Below, one piece after another: positions 54,708 through 64,000 of a DNA stretch of 64,000 bases. A model generated the notes under the pieces. It ran no database searches and was not told the DNA's origin. It saw nothing but the letters and a program-made list of their open reading frames with translations. The translations under genes were made by a program, and so were the position numbers. Source of the DNA: Ceratobasidium sp. AG-K (lineage: Eukaryota > Basidiomycota > Agaricomycetes > Cantharellales > Ceratobasidiaceae); NCBI GenBank assembly GCA_037039685.1, contig JAWNGF010000017.1, positions 434,001-498,000 of the forward strand, written 5' to 3'. The stretch's first letter is position 1; the number at the start of each line of letters is the position of its first letter.

Positions 54708-57700
54708 TCATCCTTTTATCTTTCCTTTGAAATTTGTGGGTGTTGGTGCTTCAGGGTGTTTCTTCAGAAATTTCTGCACTATTTCTGTTAGGTGGCTGAC
54801 ATCCTCTGCCCATTGTTCCGTATAATCTTCTGCTCCATATCCCTTCCATTGGATTCTATAGAAAACTCCTTCCTTTGTCATCTTCCAATCAACAATCTTC
54901 TCAACTTTGTACTCTTTGCTTCCTTCTTCCATGACAATCGGCGGAGGACGTGGTTGGTTCTGGTTGAATTCTTTGTCATCCTTGTATTGACTTAGAAGAT
55001 CAATATGGAAAACAGGGTGCTTCTTCAAAGTGGGAGGTAGATCTAGCTTGTAAGCGTGAGAAGATATTTTCCTTTTCACAGGAAAGGGTCCAAATTTTTT
55101 GTTGTCTAGCTTCTTTGAGGGTCTATTTGATTTGATGTCTGGCCCATATATCCACACTAGGTCCCCTTCCTTGTATTCTTCCTTAACTTCTCCTTCTTTA
55201 ACTTGATGCAGTTCCATAGCAGCCCTAGCTTCCTTTCTTGTTTCCTCCCATCTTGTAGTAACTGTGTTTGCTTCTGGGATTTCTGGTACTATGCTGGACA
55301 CATTCCATAAAGGTTCCTTTCTGTAAACAAGTTCAAAAGGGCTCATTCCTGTGATTCTGTGCTTGTGCATGTTGTAACAGAACTCAGCAACAGGAAGCAG
55401 TTCTACCCAATTGTCTTGGTGATGATTGACAAAAGTGCGTAGCCATGCTTCTAGCCACTGATTTACTCGTTCCATGATTCCATTGGTTTGAGGGTGGTAA
55501 GCAGTGCTAAAGGAAGGTGAGACCCCAATTCTTTTGTAGATTGCTTTCAGCAGTTTGCTGTTAAAGGTGCTTCCTTGGTCAGAGATGGTGCTTCTGGGGA
55601 ATCCATGGAGCTTCCAGATGGTACATAGGAAAAGTTCCACCAACTTGCTCGCTTTGTGTGATTCCTTACATGGTATGAAATGCGCCATTCTGGAGAATCG
55701 AGCTACAACAACCATGACGCTGTCCATACCCTTTGGTTTTTGAGGTTTACCTATGAAGTGATAGGCTATGTCCTCCCATGGTTTGTTTGCTAATTCCAAG
55801 GGTTTTAATGGGGCATGCGTTTTAGTTCCTTTTGCTCTTTGGCATTGTTTGCAGGACTCCATGTATTTGTTGACAATTTGCTTCATCCCTGGCCAGTAGT
55901 ATTGTCTTGACATCAATTCTAGTGTTCTTGCTTGTCCTTGATGCCCAGCAATAGGTGAATTGTGGTGCAGTCACATGATTGCTAGTCGGCAATCCCTGTC
56001 CTCTGGTACTACCATCTTCCCCTTGTACCACAGTAGATCTTTGTATACTTCGTAGTCTTTTACGCTAGTAAAAATACTCTTAGGTAACAAGTTCTTCTTC
56101 TTGCAAAGTTCCTTCACTCCTTGCAGTACTGGATCATCTCGTTGTGCTTCAATGATATTGTTAATGAGATCTTCTTTAAGTTCTCCTGCAAAGCCTCTGA
56201 ATTTCTCGTCGGCAATCATTATCTGTTCCGTTGATGGGATTTCTGCATGGTCAGCCCTTCTTGACAATAGGTCTGGCATTTGAGAAAGTATTCCTGGTCT
56301 GTATACAATCAGAAAATTGTATGACACCAGGATCTGGTGCCAACGTGCATGTCTCCTGTTGAATGTTCTTGCATCCTTCCAGAACTGTAGGTTTTGGTGG
56401 TCAGTGTACACTGTAATTTCTTCCTTTGTCCCTTCCAGGTGGAGTCTCCAATGTGTAAGTGCCTCAATGATAGCCATGAGTTCCTTATTATGTATGTCAT
56501 AGTTCATCTGTGCAGGGTTGAAAGATTTGGAAAGGAATGCAATCAGGTGTAGTCTTCTGTCCTCTTGTCTTTGGGACAGTATTGCTCCCATTGCTACTCC
56601 ACTAGCATCAGTTTTGAGGAAAAATAGTTTCTCCAGGTTGGGGTGTTGCAGAACAGGATCTTTGCAAATCATTTCCTTGATACTGTCAAATGCTTCCTGT
56701 TCTTCATATTCCCACTTCCACGGAAGATCCTTTTGTGTCAATCTAGTGAGAGGTTTGGCGATTGTGGAGAAGCTGGGCATAAATCTCCTATAGAAGTTTG
56801 CAAAACCTAGGAATCCTTGTACTTGTTTTACTGTTTTAGGTTCCTTCCATTCCTTTATTGCCCTGATCTTCTCTTCGTCCATGGATATTCCTTCCTTGCT
56901 GATCTTCAGTCCTATGTAAATGAGTTCTGTGACAAAGAACTCGCATTTTGGTAGTTTTGCAAAAAGGTTGTTCTCCTTCAGGATTTGAAGCACTTCTTGT
57001 AAATCCACCACATGTTGAGACCGGGTTTTTGAGAAGATAAGGATGTCATCGATATAGACAATGACACATACATCAATCTTGTTGTGGAAGATGTGTTTCA
57101 TATATCCTTGAAAAGTGGCTGGAGCATTTTTCAGTCCAAATGGCATGACAACGTATTTGGATAGTCCTTCCTTTGTTCTAAAAGCGGTTTTCCATTTGTC
57201 TCCTTCCCTGATGTGGATGTTATTGAATCCCATCCTTAGGTTGATTTTTAAGAATATTTTTGCGGCCTTTATTTTGTCAAGGAGGTCTTCCATGAGGGGC
57301 ATGGGGAATCTGTCATCCTTTGTGATGGCGTTAACTGGTCGTAGGTCCTGTACCAATTGTAGTCCTCCAAGTGGGCCTGGCTTTTTGACAAAGAAACATG
57401 CTGACGCTATTGGGGACTTGCTAGATCTGATTTTTCCTGCCGCAAGTTCTTCATCAAGGTATTCTCTCATTGCAATGGATTCAGCTGGGGACAATGGTAT
57501 TGGTCTTGCTGGCTTGGGAGTTCAGCGCCTTCTTTGAAGTTGATAGCACAATCATAAGGTCAGTGGTCTGGAATGCGCTTGAACTTTTCCTTGCTAAAAA
57601 CATCTTTGAATTCTTTCAATTCTTCTGGGATGAGATCCAAGGTTCCTTCTCTTCCATGGATTTCCTCATCTCTCCAAGAGATGCTTTTTTGTTTCCAATC

Positions 57701-58080
57701 AATGTTAGGGTTTGCGGTTTCTAGCCAGGAAAGCCCTAGGATGATGTTTATGTCCCTGGTAGGCATGGCAAAGAAGTCTTCTTTAAACACCTTTCCTTCA
57801 ACCGTGATTTCTAATTGTGCTTTGAAGCGGATTGTGTGTGGAAGCTCCTTCCCTTGTATACCAATAGCCTTTCAAGGAACAGGGAGTTCCCTCAAGGCAA
57901 TGTTATTCTTCCTGGCCCAAACAATATCAACAAAATTTTGGGAGGCTCCAGAGTCAATAAGAGTAGCAATCAGATCTGTGATTCCGGTAACGTAGCTGTA
58001 AACAATTGTGGATTCTTTGTTTGCTCTAAAGTACATTGCTGGTTCATTGTTCTCTCCACACACAGTTAGTGGCAGACCCC
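54708..58080 (-). pseudogene. Pol of gypsy element B: protease, RT, RNase H, integrase, chromodomain
   Basis: From right to left: protease with ATLIDSGASQNF (about 57950) and INIILGLSWL; RT and RNase H in a 507-codon frame (55971-57494) with FFVKKPG, MPFGLKNAPATFQ, the catalytic VIVYIDDILIFSK, FLGFANFYRRF and FFLKTDASGVAMGA; integrase and chromodomain in a 402-codon frame (54708-55916). A TGA at 55971-55973 separates these where Arg would be expected. The RT motif A Asp is replaced by Asn (KINLRMGFN, codon 57240-57242), and the first integrase Asp is His (IAYHFIG). Together these make it inactive. Confidence 0.85.
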
Positions 58081-58099
58081 TTCTTTTTCCGATTTTTCT

Positions 58100-59900
58100 G
58101 AGATAGTGGCTTCTCTCCCTTTTACATTGGGTTCAGTTGTTATCCATTCCTTGGACAAGCATTTGAGTGAACAGTGTCCTTCTTGACTGCATTTTAGACA
58201 GTGGTTTGACACCATCCTTGCCTTGTACACTTTGTCTGGCAATTGTTTTGTAGGGGTTTGGCTAGTGGTGGTGGATTGAGGTGCCTTCTTCTGTGTTGAG
58301 GTCTTGATTTGTTGTAATTTCTGATCAATGGAAATTGCTAAGAGTATCCATTGATTTAGGTTTAGGTGTCTTTTGGTCCCATCTTTGTTGATAAGGGAAA
58401 GTTCAAATCAAGCTAATTCCGTTTTGATTTCTTGTTCAAGACCTTCCTTGAATTGGTTGATGAGGGCTTCCTCTCCCCAGTTTACATTGACCATATGGAA
58501 TTGGAATTCTGTTGCATAATTAGCTGCCAAGTTGACTTGTTTGCTTCTTCAAATGTTGGCTTCTGCTTGAGCCTTCTTGTTAGGGTCGCTGAATTGTTCC
58601 ATAACGTCTGTTTTGAATGTTTCCCATGACCTTAGGTTTGGATCCAGTATTCCAGTGTTCATAGATTGCAGTAGTACTTGCGCCCAGTGGGTGGCAGAGC
58701 GGTTATCTGACTTGAAATTTGCCAGTGCTTCCCTGATTCTTTCTTGTCCAGAACTATATTGGTCACCAAGCCAAACAAAGTAACTTTCCATCTGGGTGAT
58801 GAACATTTCAGCTCCTTCTCCTTTTTTCCCATTGAAGGCTTCTTGTCTAGTGACTTTAGGTTGTCTTGGTGAGTTTCCATCTTGGGAGCTGAGCAGGTGT
58901 TGGAGTCTTTGTTCTAGATCATTGATTCTCATAGATTCTGCTTCTGGTGCAGATTGTTTGCTAGGCGCGTGTAGAGAGGTTTTGTTGACTTCTTCCCTTA
59001 GGTTGGTAATGGATTGTTCCATGGTTCCCACTTGTTTGCTTAACATTGTGAATCCTTCCCTAACTTGCTCAATTCCTTGAGTAACTGCTTTGTTCCACTG
59101 AAGCTGTCCTTGGCCTGTGGTGTCAAGGTCTCGTTGTACACTTGTTACAAGTCCCTGGGTGTTTGTGATTTTGTTTTGGACAGTGTCTACTTCTCTTCCC
59201 ATGAGGTAGCTGTTATATTCAGCATTATGGGCAGAATTAATTATATCTGTGAGGGACTATTGTATTCCCCTGATTGTGTTGTTGAAAATCTCTTGGTTAT
59301 TTGCTAGTATTCTTGCTTCTTGCTCTAACCCAGTGATTCTTTGTGTGAGGCCAACTCTTAGTCCTTCAATGACTCTTAGAGTTGCATTGTGACATCTGAT
59401 TAAGAGATTGTCCTGTTTGTCTAAGCTCTGGATAGCAGTTCTCCATGTGCTAGAAGAACTATTGCTAATAGGTCATGGTTCAGCAGAGGGTCCTGCTGCT
59501 GGTGTTACTGGTGGTTGCGGTCTTTCAGGTAAGGACAAAGGAATGGGTCCCATGTTGGTGGTTGTTCCTGAGATGCGTGGGACTTGTGGTGTTGGTGGGG
59601 GGCGAATTGGAATTAGGGAGACCCCTCTGTGGGGCTTGGGTTGGGGAGAAAAATAACCAAACCCAAATCCCCAATGAGGTGTTCTTCCATCAGACGTAGT
59701 GGTAATTACTTCAGGTTCTGGTACATAAGTTTCATCCCCAGGTTCTTGATTTCCCTCCTGGGGGTGTTCTTTGATTAATGATACTTCTGGTTGAAATGTT
59801 CCTGGTACTGTACTTTGGCTAGGAACTCTTGATGGGGCTGGACCCCCTGCTTGTGTCTGTGCAAGTGCGCTTTTGCTGAGTGATGAGGCTGGTCTAGCGG
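58100..59900 (-). pseudogene. Gag of gypsy element B
   Basis: A zinc knuckle C-x2-C-x4-H-x4-C (CLKCSQEGHCSLKC) lies near 58155-58196. Upstream is a 217-codon open part (58549-59202) with a coiled-coil-like region (VQNKITNTQGLVTSVQRDL, MEQSITNLREEV) and a capsid-like part (EMFITQMESYFVWLG). The N-terminal portion to about 59900 is Pro/Ser-rich and interrupted by stops. Confidence 0.65.
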
Positions 59901-60021
59901 CCCTACTAGTACCTCTTTGTATGCTTGTGGTGGACCTGGGTCTTGAGACCGTATCTTCTTGTAATCCTCATTCCACAGGTGTTGAGTCGTTTGTGGACAC
60001 AGTGTGAAGCTTGTTTTGTAA

Positions 60022-60477
60022 TGTTGTAAGCTTCTTCTTGGTGGCTATGAGACAAGCCGCAATGGAGAGTGGACAGCACTAAGACCTAAGAGACCTCTTG
60101 AATTGCGCCACACTTAAGCGGCTGTAGACTCTTAAGGGTAGGGGTGGTTCAAAGTGTTGCTCAAAGGGAATGTTTGACAAGACAAAACAAGCTGGGTTTA
60201 CCAGGCTTGTAGGTCCTCTATATATATTCAGAAAGAGACTGAGTCATACAAGGCACAGCCACACGAGTCATACATACAAGCCAGTCAGGAGTGTCGGAGT
60301 GAGTCATGCTGCGTGGGCAGTCATGACTTGTACAAAGCGCAGCCACGTTACACAATGTAACAGAACAACCACAAGAGCATGGCAACATGGCACAGGAAAG
60401 AACAAACGTAACACAAACAAAAAGGCAAGCATGAGAACATGCAGGCAAGATGCAAGGCGAGTCCAAATGTCACAACC
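60022..60477 (-). repeat. 5' LTR of gypsy element B, clipped
   Basis: Matches the LTR at 53342-53808 but lacks the last roughly 20 bp including the terminus; the sequence switches at GTCCAAA to TGTCACAACC, the start of another LTR. Confidence 0.85.
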
Positions 60478-60894
60478 TTTTCTGTTTCCTTTCTTTGCTG
60501 TTGTTGTGTTGCCTTGTGTTTGATCTTGTTCTTCTTGCCTTGGCGCATTTAGTCGCCTTTCTGTAAGCCTTGACCGTGGGACATGCCTGCCTGGCCTGTT
60601 CCCTTGTCTCCTTGTTGTCCATGGACTTCACATTTCCTTTGTCTTGCCTTTGCTTCTCTTGTTCTGTCTTCCTTTGTTGCTCACTCTCTATTGTACATAG
60701 CCACGGTAGATAGTATATATACCAGCGACTCAAGTCTTGCTCCCACAAGACTTGTTCTCTTGTTGTTTTCCCCATCACCCATTGCGTGACTCACTTAGGC
60801 CTAAGTGCCATACATTTGACCTTTGTCGTTGTCCCAACCCCCATCCTCTCTGCCTGTGGAGTCTTGGCCTCCAAGGTTCAACTAGGGTTGTGAC
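60478..60894 (+). repeat. 5' LTR of second retrotransposon family (417 bp)
   Basis: Perfect 10-bp terminal inverted repeat TGTCACAACC ... GGTTGTGACA. A TATA-like TAGTATATATACC at about 60710 is followed by a plausible transcription start. Sequence unrelated to the other LTRs in the window. Confidence 0.8.
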
Positions 60895-61300
60895 ACTAGA
60901 ACAAGTCTTGTTGCCTTTGCTGCAGATACAGCCTTTGTTGCTGTTGGAACCAGGTCTTTCATTACCGGGTCACCTCTGAGCAATTGCACACCCCTCACTG
61001 TTGTCAGCTAATACCCCCATCTCTCCCCTGCATCATTTACACGTTGAGGCACACTGCAGCTTGCACCCATTAGCCTGTCAACGACGTCCCCTATCCTCTG
61101 ATATCACTGAACCGTGGCCACCTAATCAGGAAGCACCATTCATATATTCTATTGGAACAAGGACCTCTGAGACCATTGCACTGAACCTACCATTGACTAG
61201 GTTCCCCCTATACTTCCATCTCTACCCAGGGGATATATTCTCTATAACACACTACTAGCCAATTTTGGTCAAAGCACACCAGGAAGCACATTTATTGTAG

Positions 61301-62899
61301 ATGTCCAACAGAAGCTGTGCGAATTCAGCAGATTCCTACCAAGCAACAATGTTGTCCATGATGCCCTCTTTCTCTAAGGGCAAAAGCCCCATTGCAATAC
61401 CTCCACCAGAAACCCCCCTCCATCAGACTTGCTTCTCAGAACCTCCCCCATCAAGGAAAGAAGGCAACAAGGAAGGATCAGTAGGGAATACAACCATTTG
61501 TTCCCAACTGGCCCCCTACAAAACCTTTGACACAGAATCAAGACCACTGTCTCCTGCCATTAGGGAATACAAGGGCGACTCCTGGTGGGAAACCCGTGAA
61601 GGCAATTTTCAAAAAGAAGTCCTCTTCATTCTTAGAGAATTTTTGTTGCGCCATAGTCTCATGGCAGAGAGGTTGGAACAGGTTGAACAATGGATCCTAC
61701 ATAATAAGGATGATGGAAATATCTGCATCAACTGACTGACGGAAATCATGGATCAGAATCGCAAACTATACAACAAAATGATGGATCAACAAAGAATAAC
61801 AAGGGATGCAGTTTGGGCACAAGGAATTGTATCAAGTGGGAGACCAATGGGAGGAAGTGGAACAACTGCGGCTCAAACCAACACCCTAACAACCAGTCAA
61901 CTAGGATTGTTGCTAGGCGGAGGAATGGCAACCCAAGGACTAAGGGGCTCTATGATGCGATTTGCACCACCCTCGTCAGGAGCAACAACAGCCCCGACAT
62001 CTTCAATCTTTGGAAGTGGAAGAATGGAAAAATCAGCAGCGTCCAAACCAACTGAATTCCAGGGCAAGCAAGGAGCCAAGGCCAGGGATTTTACTTACTC
62101 CTGCGCAAATTACATTGCCAACTCCCACTACGCCACTGCCTCGGATGAAAAGAAAATCTGTCTTATCATTTCGTACCTATGCGGCCCTGCTATTGACTGG
62201 ATTTGCCCTTTCCAAGACCTACACAATGCAGGTGTACCCCAAGCCATTTTTACAAGTCTAGATATCTTTCAGCAGGAGTGGGAATTAGCCTTTGGCAAAA
62301 TAGAACAAGTAGAGGTCTACAGACAGAAGTACAAGGCACTTTCCCAGACCAAAACAGTGGTCGAATACCTCACCCAATTTAGGATTCTGTTGGCACTGCT
62401 AGACTACAACGAGCAGACCCTGAAAGATGACTTCTATGCGGGGCTCAAGGACAACATCAAGGATATGCTAACCTCCCAGGCCTATAACCGTCACAATGCA
62501 ACACTACAGGAACTGTTCACTAGGACCCAGGAAATTGATGCCACACTCATTGCAAGGAACATGGAGAAAAAGGGAACCAACGTCCTGGAGAGGGCGACTT
62601 TGAGCGGCACCCAGAAGCGGGTAACCACAAGCGCAACAGCGCATAGATACAAGAAAGGAGAGGCGATCTACACAGTTACTCCCCAGGGCAGCAAGAAGGG
62701 CACAGTCAAGTCAATTAGCAAGAACAAACGCGGTTTCCTTACCCCCAAGGTCAAATGGGCTGATGGAACAACGTCGGAAATCCCCTTTAGCTTCATCAAA
62801 CCAGATGCTCGCCAGGCTAGGTTGGAAGTAGCAGCAGTCACAAGCAAAACCACCTGTTACTGCTGCCAGAAAAAGGGGCATATTGCTAAAGATTGTTGA
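61301..62899 (+). pseudogene. Gag of second retrotransposon family
   Basis: One frame of 533 codons with a single internal TGA (61733-61735). The middle part carries a retrotransposon gag core (KARDFTYSCANYIAN, FQQEWELAFGKIEQVEVYRQ, TVVEYLTQFRILLALLDYN, LKDDFYAGLKDNIKDML). A basic linker follows, then a zinc knuckle C-x2-C-x4-H-x4-C (CYCCQKKGHIAKDC) at the end. The downstream frame seems to continue into pol, so gag and pol were probably one frame. Confidence 0.8.
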
Positions 62900-63914
62900 A
62901 CACAAATAGCAGCCTTGGAAGAAGTCGTTACTAGTGATTTGGAGTTGGGAAAAGGCAGCGACTGAGGGGAGCATCAGGCGCCCTAAAGTCGGAATTAGAT
63001 TGTGTAATCTCAGGAGATCGGAAGCAGTCTGTAAACAAAATATATCTTTGTTCCACCAAATATGCAGAGCAGCTTCACATTCCCATCACAATCAAAAGCC
63101 TGAAAAACCTTATTACCGTAGCCATGATCAACTCAGGGGCATCAGGAAACTTCATTAACTCCGAATGTGTAAAGAAACACAAAATCCCAACAAAAAAGAA
63201 GAAGAGAGCAAGAAGGGTCCAGGTGATAGATGGCTGACCAATAGCAAATGGTTTAATTGACAAGGAATGCACCTTCCAAGTCATTATGAACAATCATGTG
63301 GAAGAAATTACTTGCAATATTGCACCATTAGGCCGACACACTGTGGTTCTGGGTATTCCCTGGCTGAAAAAACATAACCCCATCAAGCTTCCAGTCCCTA
63401 ATAAACTTTATATTCAGGGATATTATGGGGGTTTTCATACTTGTATACATTGATGATATCTTCATTTTTTCCAAATGAGTTGAAGATCATCTGGGACACA
63501 TCAAAGAGGTGCTAAAACAACTATGGGAACACAAGTTGATTGCAAGACTGAGGAAGTGCAAGTTCCATCAAACCAAACTGGATCAGGTAGGACTGGTTTT
63601 TTCAAATAAAGGGATCAAAACGGACCAGCAAAAGGTCACAGCAGCTAGGAATTGGAAAACCCTCAAGAATGTCAAGCAAGTCCAAGAGTTCCTAGGATTT
63701 GTCAATTTCTATCAAAGATTCATCCAAGACTTTGCTGGCAAAGCTAGACCCCTGTACAACCTACTCAAAAAGGATCAAAAGTGGCAATGGACAAGCAAAG
63801 AACAGGATGCCATGAACGCACTAAAGGAAGCTCTTAAGGTTGCACCTGTAATGATGCAACCCAATCAAAATAAGGAGTTTTTCCTCAAAACAGATGCATC
63901 AGGATTTGCCACAG
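62900..63914 (+). pseudogene. Protease and partial RT of second retrotransposon family
   Basis: Protease region with AMINSGASGNFIN (active-site Asp replaced by Asn, codon 63130-63132) and VVLGIPWLKKHNP. RT resumes at ILVYIDDIFIFSK (about 63436-63475) after loss of the fingers and most of the palm, continuing with KCKFHQTKLDQVGLVFS, FLGFVNFYQRFI, KWQWTSKEQDAM and FFLKTDASGF up to the inserted LTR. Stops are frequent. Confidence 0.8.
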
Positions 63915-64000
63915 TGTCGTGGGCCAACTCACTCCATCAGACTTGCCTGTCGTCTTGCCCCCCTGTCTCCTGCTTTGTGTTACTTTCCTGTTTGCCGCGT
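63915..64000 (+). repeat. LTR of the first gypsy family, cut by window edge
   Basis: TGTCGTGGGCCAACTCACTCC onward matches the start of the LTR at 1765-2220, including the TTTGCCGCGT block at the end of the window. It lies inside the RNase H region of the second-family element, so it is a younger insertion; its CpGs are largely retained. Confidence 0.8.

Larger units (their letters stand above)
53342..60477 (-). mobile_element. Chromodomain gypsy element B, both LTRs present (5' LTR clipped)
   Basis: Nearly full-length minus-strand element: 5' LTR 60022-60477 (its end is cut by the LTR of the next element), gag (about 58100-59900), protease, RT, RNase H, integrase, chromodomain, ORF3, polypurine tract and 3' LTR 53342-53808. 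It has inserted into element A. The coding regions carry stops and mutated catalytic residues, so it is not autonomous. Confidence 0.85.
60478..64000 (+). mobile_element. Second LTR retrotransposon family, gag-pol type, interrupted
   Basis: Plus-strand element with 5' LTR (60478-60894), gag with zinc knuckle, protease and RT/RNase H, but with a large deletion between protease and the RT YIDD motif. It inserted into the 5' LTR of element B and is itself interrupted at 63915 by an LTR of the first family. Its 3' part is outside the window. Confidence 0.8.

Noticed and set aside
1..64000. CRISPR arrays, bacterial operons, tRNA or rRNA genes
   Set aside because: No array of regularly spaced direct repeats and no tRNA or rRNA signature was recognised; gene structure is eukaryotic throughout.

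Overview
The window looks like nuclear DNA of a filamentous basidiomycete (Agaricomycetes), most likely a Rhizoctonia/Ceratobasidium-type fungus. The basis is genes cut by many canonical GT-AG introns of about 47-60 nt, an Agaricomycete-style multi-TM protein, F-box proteins of unusual build, chromodomain Ty3/gypsy retrotransposons, and typical fungal genes (ATP4, PET117, RNH203, proteinase K-like subtilases). The organism call is inference; no rRNA or marker gene is present.

Layout. 1-2524: 3' end of a chromodomain Ty3/gypsy element, its LTR, and an inverted truncated LTR. 3786-21404: a pectin/galacturonate-type catabolic neighbourhood holding an MFS sugar-acid transporter, a Zn2Cys6 regulator, a DHDPS-family 2-keto-3-deoxy acid aldolase diverging from an aldo-keto reductase (frame broken), two tandem F-box paralogues, a cytosolic BNR/Asp-box glycosidase that appears spliced in frame to a Gfo/Idh/MocA oxidoreductase, and a secreted GH28 polygalacturonase. 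Three promoters here share a TCGG-N5/6-CCGA palindrome 75-115 bp before the start codons. 24690-34281: single-TM low-complexity protein, PET117, ATP4, RNase H2 subunit C, a multi-TM protein and a mitochondrial carrier. 34640-42793: a 3.18-kb tandem duplication, each unit carrying a decayed gene plus a proteinase K-like subtilase, followed by a third, inverted subtilase. 44472-45109: an acidic protein of unknown function. 47004-48596: a 584-bp near-perfect inverted repeat around a 425-bp spacer. 49080-64000: nested transposons, namely a Tc1/mariner remnant, two chromodomain gypsy elements on the minus strand, and a different gag-pol LTR element on the plus strand which is itself hit by a further gypsy LTR at the window edge.

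Working together (inference): polygalacturonase would release galacturonate outside the cell, the MFS protein would import the acid, and the reductases and aldolase would process it in the cytosol under the neighbouring Zn2Cys6 factor. The right-hand transposons show stop codons and lost catalytic residues that fit CpG-to-TpG/CpA decay. Exon borders were read by hand from splice signals; where exon lengths are stated to sum in frame, this was checked.
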